Notes: generated from the sequence alone by a model not told the origin. DNA of 64,000 bases from Sparassis latifolia (GCA_018466975.1 JAENRS010000019.1:162303-226302), one strand, 5' to 3'. Counted from the first letter of the stretch, positions 18,101 to 30,310 are shown. Made by a program: numbers and translations.

Positions 18101-19661
18101 TATGGCGAGGACCTGCTATTTAGGAAGGTCGTTGAATCCCCAACGGAATTCAGCGCCTTTGTAATCCGGGACAAGACAATATATATGAAGAACCGCCAGG
18201 ATGAAGAAGTTATCTGCATCCCGAGAGTCCTGTACCATCATTGAATGATGACCGAGATCATCATCAATAGAGGGCACATGACCATAGGACACTATGGCCC
18301 ACAGAAGACATCGGAATACATCCGACGGTGGTTCTGGTGGCCTAGGATCAGATGTGATATCGAAAAATTCTGCGTGATGTGCAGGGCCTGCCAAACAGTG
18401 AAGCCTCACAATCACTTGCAAGTGGGACTACTTCATTCCTTGCCGATTCCACAGTTTCCGTGGAACTCAATAGCAATGGACTTCATTGGCCCGTTTCCGC
18501 GATCAAAGAGATATGACTACCTATGGGTAGTCAAATGCCACCTTACATTGATGGTACATCTGGTCCCCGTGAATACGACGAGCACGGCCTCAGACATAGC
18601 TGAACTATATGTCCGAGAGATTGTGCAACTGCATGGGATGCCTGGGTCTATCATCTCGGACTGGGACTTGAAGTTTACATCGAAATTTCGGTGTGAACTA
18701 CATCGACTCCTGGGTGCGAAGTTATTCATGTCAACATTGTTCTGTCTGCAAACTGACGGGCTGTCTGAGCGGACCATCTGATCGGTATCTCAAATCCTAC
18801 AATCCATCGTGTCTCCCAATCAATTAGATTAGATAGACAAGATCCCAATGGTTGAGTTCGCACTGAACTCAGCCACAAGCATGACCACAGGATTTGCCCC
18901 ATTTGAACTTAATTACGGATACCTACCGTGATTGGAGGCCTGCACAGAACCACAAATTCATGGGCATGCAGGAATTTGCCCAACGAGCATTGGCCAACCT
19001 CAAGATGACATGACACCATCATCAAGAGCTGTACACACCAAATGTTCCAAGCCAACAAACTACTACAGGAGGAGCCAGAATTTGTGACTGGATCGAAGGT
19101 GTACCTATCCATGCAGAACCTTACACTACCTAAAGGTCATGCGAGGAAGCTGATGCCCAAGTTTATTGGACCATATGAGATCACTGATGTTCATGCGACA
19201 ACCTCTAACTACATGCTAGAGCTACTGCAAGAACTGAAGGACTGGCATATCTTACCTACATTTCACATTTCGCTACTTTGACGACACGAGTCCAATGATA
19301 ATATGTTGTTTTCACATTGCGAGGCAAAGTCATACTACGACTTTGGCGATGATGCAGAAATGGAATGGCTGGTGGATAAAATCATAGGCCATCGCTGAGA
19401 TGGCAATAGAATCGAATTCCATGTGCGATGGATGCTAGACGACCATACATGGGAGCCATATGCCCACTGCAAGGAATTGGCCGCGCTCGACGAATACTTC
19501 ACACTAATGGGTGTGAAGGACTGGAGAGCGCTACCATGCAAGACCGCGCCACCTGTAAAATGCAAGAAAAAATAACTCCAAGTGGAGGATCGGACACGTA
19601 TAACATTAAAGGATGTACATGTCATGTCCACGTGACAGATCACGTGAGACGCCGGCACTTG
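15190..19661 (+). pseudogene. pol: Element II pol (protease, RT, RNase H, integrase, chromodomain-like tail), degraded
   Basis: Order seen: protease near 15,660-15,740 (TYTLFNSGCTTDS, with DSG replaced by NSG); RT at 16,640-17,100 with KIDLSDAYEQI and an intact YLDD (around 16,975); thumb/RNase H at 17,110-17,800 (VISNASLYSVGAMY, TDHLALKYFEG); integrase zinc region near 18,245-18,420 (HMTIGHYGPQK, CRACQ); integrase core 18,470-18,780 (MDFIGPFPRS, SDWDLKF, LQTDGLSERTI); C-terminal domain 19,080-19,280; chromodomain-like EWLVDKIIGHR at about 19,365. At least a dozen internal stops, nearly all TGA, sit at expected Arg positions. One TAG near 18,830 replaces an expected Trp. The protease has also lost its first catalytic Asp. 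Confidence 0.85.
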
Positions 19662-19777
19662 CCCATGTAACTACATGTGTGGCAAGGCCACCGCTCCCAC
19701 ACTCCTACCATCATGTCCCAACCAACCTTACCAATGGAGACTGATGACGACGAGGTGACAACAAGCCGCCCCGCAAC

Positions 19778-20596
19778 TGTTACAAAGCTCCTCTCTGAGG
19801 AATGCGCGGACGACTTCCGCCGTTACCTTTACCGATCATGTGACAATGATGTCACAGAGCCTAGACTGACCATGTGACAATGACGTCACCAACCACATGA
19901 CCATGATGTCATCATGGTCATCACCCTTATCTATCTGGCACGGATCTACCTGATCATCTGATGATATGTGCCTTGTGCTCAAGGCATGTTTACCTCATGT
20001 GCGAGATCCAGACCTAGGACGCACTTCCTATCACACACACGACAAAGGCATGTTTGCCTCACCTTTGCCTTACCTTTATGATACAGATACCGAACCTTAT
20101 GGGCATGACCCTAGACCCTGATACATGCGCTAGACGCACGACGACCTCGCTGCTGCCTTGTCTTTGCAGCACGACCTATTTCCCATATGGACAGATTGTC
20201 TCTCACGCAGAGTCATGACTGACTCAGCATTCTCACGACTGTGGGACAGGTATACGAACCCTGTGCCCTTGTATTGATACCGATGGACCAATCATAGTTC
20301 TAGTATTACAGGTAGACAGACGCCTGTACTTGTATATAAGACTGACAGGACAAGCTGGAGTCCCCATCTTGTCCTGATTACACATCAACCAGTTTTACCA
20401 TCTACATCTGTGCGACAGATCGACCCTGGTCCGCAGACAGTGGCCAAGCATTCATAAGACTACTCCACTGGGCCAACCTCTGGTCATCGCTATGACTGGA
20501 GGTCGGACCCCTCACAATTGACTTGAGCCCTTGCAAAGGCCTAGTCACTGACGACGATGAACCGGATGTACGGTGGCACGACTGGCCCCCGTAACA
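19778..20596 (+). repeat. Element III 5' LTR
   Basis: 819-bp LTR. A TATA-like box (GTATATAAGAC) lies at about 20,332-20,342. Near-identical to 23,896-24,712. The strand is inferred from the primer-like and polypurine-like signals. Confidence 0.93.
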
Positions 20597-23500
20597 TTAG
20601 GACAAGATAGTTATTCACTGCTCAACCTCCTATGGTTTAGAGCTGACCTTGACGATTACGACTTGTCCATGTTCGCAGACAGCATAACATTAGGACAAGA
20701 TCTTTTTCCTTGGCTCAAGCTCCTATGCTTTAGAGCCTGACCCCGACCTCGACCGGTTCACAGACAGTGACCGTGTCATGACCTCGACCGGTTCACAGAC
20801 AGCGACTGTGTCCTTTGACCTCTTGACCGACCAAGGCGACGGTTACCTTAGGACGACACTACCCGACCTCGACTTGTCCATGTTCGCAGACAGCGTAACA
20901 TTAGGACACCTGTGATGACAGAGATGGAGATACCATGATTTGACACTCCATTCTCTTGACCTCGACCTTGTCCATTAACATTAGGACACCTGTGACAACA
21001 GAGATGGAGATACCGCGATTGACACTCCATTCTCTCGATATCCAACATTGGAACGATGAAGAAGACCCTTGTCTGGTCATTCCTAGGTGAGACCAGATTT
21101 TCATAAGACAATTTATTGGCACCTTGTCCGAGACGAACTCTCAAGAGTTTACCCTTCATTGGGTGACTCTCAGGGGTCGAATCCCCTCATGCGAGGAAAG
21201 CTACGACATGTGTAATAATCAAAGACATGTACGAGCTGCATGTGACTGTGAATCGGAAAGGTTTGGCCACTGTAGAATTAGTACCGATTCTATGGATCGT
21301 GATGAACTGAGGATGGTGCGCAGCCTTTGATGAAGGACTTAAGTCACACACTTGATGATCATGGCTGACAACACCGAGTGCAGCGAGATACCCATGGTGC
21401 AGATTGATCCCAGGAACGGCAACCCGTATAAACCGTAGACTCTTAATTGAGTCCGATCTGATGACCATTTGATGATTGTGATCCCTGAATGGGAGCTCGG
21501 ACTGAGCAAGTGGACACTCGCTCTCCACTATAAACAAACGATAGATCTTGGCTGAGAACACCCTGCATGGCGAGTTACCTGGGGTGCAGAAAGATTGACA
21601 ACTCGATGCCATTACGAGTTGATGACCATGGAATGTTTGAAGATACCGTGAGTTGACACTTCAAAACCATTCCCTGTCGAAGAGGCTCTCGACGTTAAAG
21701 AAACCGACAATCCGAAGAAGATCCTGATGTAACAAAAGGATCTGAACGATGACCGTCGATCACAGCTCTCGACGATAAAGAAACTGAACCTGGATGAACC
21801 TTGAATGACATAGTAAAAGGTTCTGACAGAAGACGGATCCTGGCTCTCCGTATAAACCAATGATCCATACCGAATCTAGGCTGAAGATTCGACGAGGCAA
21901 CGATTAGCCTGATGATTGAACTTAACAAGAGATCATATCACCGAAGAACGACTTAGAGTTAACAGTACATGACACTCCAATCCCCGATAACGACACCTGA
22001 TATTAGGAAACCTCTAATGGTCCTTTGTTGACCACCACGATGATGACTCGAGCATGATCAGACAGACATGACTCATTCGATGATGTCTGGAAGTCCCAGA
22101 TGGTCCTTTGTTGACCACCACGATAACGACACCTGATATTAGGAAACCCCTAATGGTCCTTTGTTGACCACCACGATGATGACTCAAGCATGATCAGACA
22201 GACATGACTCATTCGATGATGTCTGGAAGTCCCAGACGGTCCTTTGTTGACCACCACGATAACGACACCCGATGCTAGATGCCTAAATAGGTCTAGCAAC
22301 CCTCGATGATCAGACAGATCTCGATGGGCGAAACTACTATGAACGACAGCCTTCGATATGGCACTTTTGATGACATGCGTGGGGTAGTTCCCCATGGATA
22401 GAAAGGATACTGGGTCACGGCAGATCCTTGGATTTGATGTAGACTGTTGTCTCATCATCTGGAAGAATAAATTTGACAAACAAACGAAATTCGATATATG
22501 ACACAGCGATGAATAGGGCATCCATGGAATATGGATGGAGGTAGTCGATTTTGTTCGACACCAACACACGACAAGACCCGACATGCAATATTCGATAAAG
22601 TATCACACTAGGCCGTGGTAGTTCAAACCTAGGCTGGGGTACTTTAATGATGAAGACATGAAACTGGACATGAAATGTGAATGGGAGCTATCGCTTACCA
22701 TTGGATATTCGATCTGAACCTTTGCTGAGAACACCTAGTAGGGCGAGATACCCAGGGTGCAGAAAGGTTATCAGAAGGACGAACGACCTTGATGAAAGCC
22801 GAAAGGCAGGATTATGGCATTCATGAAATGTGAAGGGAGATAACCGACAAAGTGCGGTATCAACCCAAGATAAGGCCACGATTATCCCGATGATTAGAAA
22901 CATCGAAGACATGAAACCTGAATGGGAGCTATCGCTCACCAGAAGATGATTAACCATGCTGGCATTGACGATGACCAGCCAACCACGATACATGTCCATA
23001 ATGACTTAAAACTAGAAGACGACATTTGTCCGTAATGACTTAAAACTAGACGATACTTGTCCGCAATGACTCAAAACTAGAAGACGATACTTGTCCGCAA
23101 TGACTTAAAACTAGAAGACGATACTTGTCTGCAATGACTTAAAACTAGAAGACGATATTTGTCCGCAATGACTCGAAACTAGAAGACCCTTGCTGCCCAC
23201 CCTCTTTTTTCCCTTTACGATTTGTTACCTGTTTTTATCGGTTTTAGATCCAGGGTATCTGGTTTTTTGAATGGGAGCTGATAGGGGATAGTAGGTGAGG
23301 ATGCATATCCGAGCCAAAGGAATGAGCCCGAGTGCCCGGGTGACGAGGAACGAATGGAATCGAGGAGTGACGAGCGGAGTCGAGGAACGACAAGAGTAAT
23401 TGAGGACGAGGAACCCTCCCACAAGGGCAAATTTTTTCCCCCCCTCCTCCCTTCCACCAAACTCTCTTTCCATCTTGCGAATTTTTGACGACAACGCTAC

Positions 23501-23895
23501 ACCTAGTGACCTTGAGCCCTCCTGATTTTTAGGCCGGGGTAGTAGTAGGGAAGAATGGGCAACACGAGTTGACCATTCACCGTGCGAAAGCACAAAGAAA
23601 CAAGACTAATGGAAGATGATGAACATAGCTGAATAGCTTATGAGAAGAAGATGAACAGAAGACTTGCAGTTGGAGCAAGCAGTCCTAAAGGGATGCGAGC
23701 GACAAGCAAAACAAAGTTTGCGAAGCTGGATTAACATCCAGGTCAATTTTTTCATTTTCCGCCTCTGATTTACCCAGAATCATGCGATGACATGACACGA
23801 TGAACAACGACACATGGAATTTCTCCATTCCATTTTCCCTACCGACTTTCTTGACAACTTCAATCCAGGGAATTGAAGACCTGAATGGGAGCTAA
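20597..23895. repeat. Element III interior: non-coding, internally repetitive
   Basis: No recognisable protein. Internal repeats include four AACATTAGGAC motifs (near 20,593, 20,686, 20,897, 20,977), five GAATGGGAGCT motifs (near 21,488, 22,680, 22,921, 23,270, 23,884), a duplicated unit of about 135 bases (roughly 21,985-22,270) containing GGTCCTTTGTTGACCACCAC, and about five copies of a 35-40 base unit (23,010-23,190) based on AATGACTTAAAACTAGAAGA. The first two are LTR-junction and polypurine-like motifs. Confidence 0.75.
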
Positions 23896-24712
23896 TGTTA
23901 CAAAGCTCCTCTCTGAGGAATGCGCGGACGACTTCCGCCGTTACCTTTACCGATCATGTGACAATGATGTCACAGAGCCTAGACTGACCATGTGACAATG
24001 ACGTCACCAACCACATGACCATGATGTCATCATGGTCATCACCCTTATCTATCTGGCACGGATCTACCTGATCATCTGATGATATGTGCCTTGTGCTCAA
24101 GGCATGTTTACCTCATGTGCGAGATCCAGACCTAGGACGCACTTCCTATCACACACACGACAAAGGCATGTTTGCCTCACCTTTGCCTTACCTTTATGAT
24201 ACAGATACCAACCTTATGGGCATGACCCTAGACCCTGATACATGCGCTAGACGACGACGACCTCGCTGCTGCCTTGTCTTTGCAGCACGACCTATTTCCC
24301 ATATGGACAGATTGTCTCTCACGCAGAGTCATGACTGACTCAGCATTCTCACGACTGTGGGACAGGTATACGAACCCTGTGCCCTTGTATTGATACCGAT
24401 GGACCAATCATAGTTCTAGTATTACAGGTAGACAGACGCCTGTACTTGTATATAAGACTGACAGGACAAGCTGGAGTCCCCATCTTGTCCTGATTACACA
24501 TCAACCAGTTTTACCATCTACATCTGTGCGACAGATCGACCCTGGTCCGCAGACAGCGGCCAAGCATTCATAAGACTACTCCACTGGGCCGACCTCTGGT
24601 CATCGCTATGACTGGAGGTCGGACCCCTCACAATTGACTTGAGCCCTTGCAAAGGCCTAGTCACTGACGACAACGAACCGGATGTATGGTGGCACGACTT
24701 GCCCCCGTAACA
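23896..24712 (+). repeat. Element III 3' LTR
   Basis: 817-bp LTR directly preceded by GAATGGGAGCTAA, a polypurine-like tract, and followed by the GCAAC target duplication. Confidence 0.93.
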
Positions 24713-27004
24713 GCAACACAACAGCAAGGCCGACAAAGGTCGACATCTCCGTGGCTCCAATTTGGAACTATGGTGATGCCACAGGCCCCACTGCAACCAC
24801 CACCGCCACTGATCACAATACGATTGATGGCAGCCCCAGCGATCGCAGTGACATCAATAACTCCAGCATCAACAGGTGCTGGGAATGCATTGACAATGAT
24901 GCCACCACCGCCGATCCCGACAGTGGTGGAGAGGTGGGTCTCATTTGAGACTCACCAGTTCACACTGTACCACATGGAGGCATGTGCCATGTGTTACGCC
25001 TACCTTCAACATATTGCAATGACACGCAACATGGCCCCCTACCAGAAAGCCCACACAGATGTGCTCAATGCCGAGCAGCACCTGTTTTGGGAGCACTTCC
25101 AGACCTACATGGCCTCGGAAGGGGGAGGACGTGGTGATGCTCCCACTCAGCAATGCAACATGGAGCTGCAAGCACAACTCTGTGCGGCAGAAGCAGAAGC
25201 AGCCACACAGCGACGACAAGTCGATGACTTACTAAGGGAGTGCGAACATCTCCTTAGGCAGATTGCGTCGAGTTCCCAACCTTGATTGCCCACAAACTAT
25301 CGAGGGCGACCGAGTGGGGCTCCACGTAGACAACCATCCCCACTGGAATACCTACCTCCCCCGAGGGAGTGAAGGTATTCCCCCCCATCGATGAACAGCA
25401 GCTCGCACCAGTACTCACCACCATCGAACACGAGCAGATCGTGATGTCGATCCCCGGTGCGATACTTGACTGAGAGAGCACAGTGATACTCGCCCTATGC
25501 TGTGGCGAGTAGGCTGAGCTCAGCCACACACCACGCCCCAGGAATGCCCCCACCACTGAGACACATGCCCTCAGGGCCACCATCAAGGAGTGGTGCCCCT
25601 GGACTGCTGACTGGTCCTACCCCTGGACCGCTGGCTGGCTATGCCCCTCGACCTCCAGTTGGTCCTGCCCTCACCCCTGTGAAGTCACATGCACAGCGGG
25701 CCTACAAGCACATCGACAACGATGAGTCGGAGTCGGAGTCAGAGCTGTCCATAACAGATGGCGACAATGAGCCCGATGAAGCCAAGGTCCAGCAGCTCAA
25801 CAAGCAGTGTCAGAGGAACCACGGCCTGATGAACTTGCCCAGGCAAGGAGCATCGAGGAGCGACGACAAGGGGAAGACAGTGTCGCAGCCATCGGACACC
25901 AATAATGATGTCTCGCCCGCCCCGCACAACTGGCCTGATACGTTCCCCCTACCGGTCAACACGCAGCTGTGGAAGGCGACCGAGTGGTACAATTTTGTAC
26001 CCCAGTACATCTGCGACTTGCAGCGTCTCATCAATGCAGCACATGAGGGTGACGATGGTGCATGCACCGGCGACCTCACTGGCGACCAAGACGGATCATC
26101 TGGCAGATGAACTTACTCATGTTGTGGCAATGTCATGGCAGCTCCGGAGTGATCTACCCGCCGACTGCTCTGCCTCCTTGCAGGATGACCAACCCCACCA
26201 GCTCATGTTGTGGCAATGTCATGGCAGCAACGATTCCTGATTTTAATATCTATTAGGCCTACACTTCTGATATATGTGTTTAGTCTTTTTTACACTCATC
26301 ATTCAAAAGTATTACAGTTGTATATTTTTATAATTAAACATTCATTTTGCTACATTATAATCTAATACAGTCATGCTTTAACATATACTACAACAGAACT
26401 AATCTTTGATCTACACTTTGTCAGTGCTGTTGATCCCATACTTTCTATTTGTCCCTCTAGTATACAAGTCTGCCCAGTTGTAACCCCATCATTAAACCAG
26501 ACACTTCCAGTTTTTGTAATGATACCTAAGATGTAGACCTGAGTATTATTAAAATCTATGCATAAAATAGTGCAGAATACTCTTTTAAATTAAGGAAGTC
26601 TGAGTAAAACTGGCTGAGATATCTCAGTTTTGGATTAAAATGCTCAGCCTAAAGTGTAGAAAAATCGTACAAATGCCAGTTAAATTGTAGAATCACCCTA
26701 TAATGCACCTAAACATCCTACATAGGCCGCCTTATTTATTACATGCAGTGCACATTTGTTTTTCCTGGAAGAAACAAGCAGAAGTGAGAGAACACAGAGA
26801 AAATGGATTATAGCACTGCAGGAAGTAATGCTGATGTTCTGAAGATAACACCATCAGATTCGGCTCAAAACTCCGGTCAGAATGCCTACCGGATTTATCA
26901 AAATCCGAGTAGAACTGAGTGAGCTACAAGCCTTGCAAGTTTGGCTGAAAGTGTGGGAACCAGTTGCTAAAGACTTGCCTAAATTGGATAAGGTTTGAGC
27001 GGAC

Positions 27005-27061
27005 AACGAAAAAAGTGTCGATGCGATCCAAAAAATCGAGCGCATCGACACTTTTTTCGTT
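27005..27061. repeat. Perfect 21-bp hairpin in X1
   Basis: Arms 27,005-27,025 and 27,041-27,061 are exact reverse complements (AACGAAAAAAGTGTCGATGC plus one G), with a 15-base spacer. It lies at the same place within the X element as the unrelated-sequence hairpin of X2. Confidence 0.9.
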
Positions 27062-27929
27062 CTCAGCGCTCTGGTGGCTAAAGAATTACTAAATGCAGCA
27101 AAATGTTCAAAGTCAGCACTTCTGTTTCTGGACTAAAGAGCTGTTCACCAGGTATACCCGGGACCACTACAAAGCTTGGCTTTCAGGTTATTAGCTTCAT
27201 TAGTAACTGTTGTAGGGCAGCTTAAAAGCACTACAAGCTCGGACTTTTGGTATAAGTACAGGTTATGACAACAATTGTAACAGGTCTTGCAAGTCTGAGC
27301 TATTGTAAGGTCTCTACAAACCCATACTAGGTGGCATTTCAGACTATTGTAAGGCCTTTACAAACACAAACTAGATGACATATCTGAACATTATGAGGCC
27401 CTTACAAACCGATACTAGAGGGTGTACTAGAATTCAATAAACAGTATAATAAGGCATTGTAGGAGGCTTACTAAACATTACTATACAACATGCTAGGAGT
27501 CAATATATCACTTTGTAGGCTACTGTAAGGCCCTTATCAACTGATACTAGGTGGTATACTAGACTATTGTAAGCATCATATAAACTGACACTAGGTGACA
27601 TATCTAACTATTGTAAGGCCCTTATAAACTTGCATACTAGGGCATTTACTAGAGATTAGTAGACACTATTGTAGGTTACTAGTTACAAAGTGACATCAGG
27701 TGACATGTTCAGACTATTGTAAGCTCATTACAAACCGATACTAAAGAGTATATTAGGAGCCAGTGTAATAGGCTATTGTTGACTTGCTGGATGCTACTAG
27801 ACAATATACTAAGAGTCAGTAGGCGACTTTGTAGACTGTTATCAATGTATAGTGGGACATTGTAGGACACTTACTACACATTATCAGATGGCATACTAGG
27901 AGTTAGTAGATAATATAATAACAATTTAT

Positions 27930-28590
27930 TGTATACATTTTTTGTAGTGATTCTTGTAGGCACATTAGTAACAGTTTCTAGTATCATTTTTTGTAGTGAT
28001 TCTTATAGGCACATTTGTAACAGCCTCTAGTGTCATTTTTTGTAGTGATTCTTATATGCACGTTGGTAACAGCCTCTAGTGTCATTTTTTGTAGTGATTC
28101 TTATATGCACATTGGTAACATTTTTGTAATGATTCTTATAAATACATTTGTAACAGTTTCTAGGGTCATTTTTTGTAGTGATTCTTATAAACACGTTTGT
28201 AACAGTTTCTAGTGTCATTTTTTGTAGTGGTTCTTGTACGCACGTTGGTAACATTTTATATAGTGATTCTTATAAACACACCTGTAACAGTTTTCAGCGT
28301 CATTTTTTGTAGTGATTCTTATAAATACATTTGTAACAGTTTCTAGGGTCATTTTTTGTAGTGGTTCATATAGGCACATTTGTAACAGTTTCTAGGGTCA
28401 TTTTTTGTAGTGGTTCTTATAGGCACATTGGTAACATTTTTTGTAGTAATTCTTACAAACACATTTGTAACAGTTTCTAGTGTCATTTTTTGTAGTGATT
28501 TTATAGGCACATTGGTAACCTTTTTTGTAGTGATTCATATAGGCATGTTGGTAACATTTTTCAGTGACATTTTTTGAAGTGGGCTGTCAT
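27930..28590 (+). repeat. Minisatellite of X1
   Basis: About a dozen imperfect copies of a roughly 50-60 base unit built on TTTTTGTAGTGATTCTTATA and GGCACATTTGTAACAG. The inverse complement of the same unit forms the array in X2 at 32,360-32,700. Confidence 0.85.
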
Positions 28591-30055
28591 ATATGATACT
28601 ACATCATCTAGTAAAGATAATTAGATATATCATCAGGCACGGTAAGGTTCTTAAAAACTTATACTAATTACACTTTAAAAATATTATATAATCATTACAC
28701 ACATATACTAGCCAACCTTTTTAGCCCTCAATGTCCCATCACTTGTAAGAATGATTCTCTTCGTTTCTCAAGGATTGTAACTTTAAAGGCTCCTGACTTT
28801 CCCAATTTGGGCAAGTGTATTTTGAGATTAGAAATCTGGAAAAAAGACAGAAAAAAGCGGAAAAATTAGAGGCATAGTCTAGATAATCATGGGTACCTTT
28901 AATAAGCCAGTTTCCAAATTAGAAAACTGACTAAGCAGGCCTTCTAGTGCTACTTAGGTCTATTTTTTGGTTTTAATTCAATAATGATGGTTACAACGCA
29001 TTAAACTCAGTACAACACTGCATAAAATATAATTTTAATGTTCCCTGAGATAGAGCTGTTATCTATTATCTAATCTAAAGTGCTGCAGCCGTGCATCTAT
29101 TGATGGTTATTTGTACAAGTTGCACTGATTTTCAATACAACAGTTTTGAATGCTCATCTATACTCAACTTGTGGTTGGGCAAGAAGAGCCATTAGAATGT
29201 TTGTAGCTAAGTTCTATCTCTAGGATTTTCCCACAGTTTGGGGAAAAGTTCATCACAGTTCAGGTCAGCCTCTAAAGGCCCACCGCTTATAAGAACGATT
29301 CTCTTTGTACCTCAGGAATCGTAATGGCCCACAATGTGTTCATCGAGCACACTGCGGAGCTTTTCTCCATCCCTGGACTGTACGCATGGTATCGTACAGG
29401 TCGGGCATTACCTCATGGCAAACAACAACAAGCTGGCCCCATTTTCCCACTCGTTCGCACAAAACTTGTCCATATACAATGTTGCGCGATGGTATGCTGC
29501 CCGCAGATTCCATCCCATGCGGATTGGATTCCTCGAGGAGTTCCACCGTCGACATCGCAACTACATTCTCGAATGGGTTCTCAAAGACATGACTCCGTTT
29601 AAGGGACACTTCTCAGCAGACCTTCGTGACAGACGCGCTCGACCGGTACCCCCGACCCATGAGTTGTTATCACTCATCAATGAGGACGTGGCGATGCAGT
29701 CACCAGATCCCAAACCACTCACATCCGGCACTGGCAATGCCCCTGCTGGCAGCAGTCAGCTGGGTCCCAACCCCGGAACGACCCCCGAGGCTGGTGACCC
29801 TGACCACGACATGGGTGGCCACTAGCTTATGCTGGCATGCCTCCCATTGATGTGCCACTGTGGGCCACAGCTGGGGATGTGATGTGTACCCTCCGTGTGC
29901 CCACAACCCGCCTGTGTGTTCTGGCTGTGTCTGTCATCATCCTCATCCATCATCTTGCCTCATCATGCCATCCCGCCTCGTGTTGCCACCTGCATCATCC
30001 ACTCAATGGCACAGTCGGTGTTATGGTCCCGTGGAACGTGTCCAGTGGGGGAGGG

Positions 30056-30310
30056 TGTAATGTGCCACTGTTGTATTATGAGGCACAAGTACCAAGCGGT
30101 ACTTGTGCCCTAATCTTATCTAATCTAATCATGTATTACATAACTGTTGTGTACTATTTGTATGTGCTCTGCGTGTATTGAGCGTGCATTGGTGTGTTGA
30201 AGTCAGAGACTTTACACACCACAACCTTGATACACGCACAACGCTCCAGAATAGAGCTTGGTGCACTGTATCTGAGGTTCAGTGTGATAAGGTCTCGCCC
30301 CCCCATTATA
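30056..30310 (+). repeat. Element II 3' LTR
   Basis: 255-bp LTR beginning TGTAAT and ending ATTATA, homologous to 12,373-12,626. It is preceded by the polypurine tract GTGGGGGAGGG. Confidence 0.85.

Larger units (their letters stand above)
19773..24717 (+). mobile_element. Element III: non-autonomous LTR retrotransposon with GCAAC target duplication
   Basis: Two LTRs (19,778-20,596 and 23,896-24,712) are bounded by TGTTAC and GTAACA, and the outer flanks are a perfect GCAAC duplication (19,773-19,777 and 24,713-24,717). The 3.3-kb interior has no protein that I recognise in any frame. Yet the sequence after the first LTR (TTAGGACAAGAT) and the purine tract before the second (GGGAGCTAA) closely resemble the same signals in element I (TTAGGTCGAGAT and GGGAGCTGA). 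This argues that it is mobilised by enzymes of an element I-like chromovirus. LTR copies differ by about six substitutions and two single-base indels, so insertion is recent. It sits inside the accessory ORF of element II. Confidence 0.9.
26230..29322 (+). mobile_element. X1: non-coding repeat element with hairpin core and minisatellites
   Basis: About 3.1 kb inserted in the accessory ORF of element II. It begins ACGATTCCTGA and ends with the reverse complement TCAGGAATCGT, so it has 11-bp terminal inverted repeats. Inside are a region shared in inverted orientation with 33,400-33,960 (X2), a perfect hairpin at 27,005-27,061, degenerate repeats around ACTAGGTGGTATACTAGAC (27,150-27,900), and a minisatellite at 27,930-28,590. 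A related end sequence recurs at 28,750-28,778, so the last 0.5 kb may be a separate smaller element. No ORF of substance. Class unknown: terminal repeats suggest a DNA transposon, while the terminal hairpin also recalls Helitron ends. A clear target duplication was not found; ATGGC occurs on both sides a few bases out. Confidence 0.6.
19713..29825 (+). pseudogene. Element II accessory ORF downstream of pol, split by two insertions
   Basis: Three plus-strand segments form one interrupted gene. Segment 1 (19,713-19,777) opens MSQPTLPMETDDDEV and is cut by element III. Segment 2 (24,718-26,110) continues TQQQGRQRSTSPW, then a helical part with a coiled-coil-like run (QAQLCAAEAEAATQRRQVDDLL, split here by eye), Pro-rich and acidic Ser/Glu tracts, and several TGA stops. 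Segment 3 (about 29,334-29,825), beyond X1, carries NNKLAPFSHSFAQNLS, ARWYAARRFHPMRIGFLEEF, LRDRRARPVPPTHELL and a Gly/Pro-rich end. I recall similar proteins linked to Gypsy elements in Agaricomycetes, without a known function. It shares no motif with the ORFs of element I. Confidence 0.6.
12373..30310 (+). mobile_element. Element II: old Ty3/Gypsy element swollen by nested insertions
   Basis: Between its two divergent 254/255-bp LTRs, all on the plus strand, are a gag region (from 12,716), pol (about 15.2-19.5 kb) and a large accessory ORF (from 19,713). The accessory ORF is split by element III (19,778-24,712) and by X1 (26,230-29,322). Removing both insertions gives an element of about 9.9 kb. 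The join across element III is exact apart from the duplicated GCAAC: the reading frame MSQPTLPMETDDDEV runs into TQQQGRQRSTSPW. The 3' LTR is directly preceded by a GTGGGGGAGGG polypurine tract. Pairing the two LTRs as one element is inference, since the target duplication does not match. Coding is heavily damaged by TGA codons. Confidence 0.75.

Noticed and set aside
14350..19400. UGA read as an amino acid (recoding or alternative code)
   Set aside because: Host genes in the window end in TGA normally (ATP2, ADE4, GTR1), and the stops fit CGA-to-TGA or TGG-to-TGA mutation in an old repeat.
21120..21200. tRNA-like segment with GGGGTCGAATCCCC
   Set aside because: Resembles a T-arm, but the loop is one base short, no acceptor partner exists upstream and the nearby AACTC/GAGTT hairpin is not an anticodon arm.
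22980..23200. CRISPR-like array
   Set aside because: Units of 35-40 bases are contiguous and degenerate with no distinct spacers, and the organism is a eukaryote.
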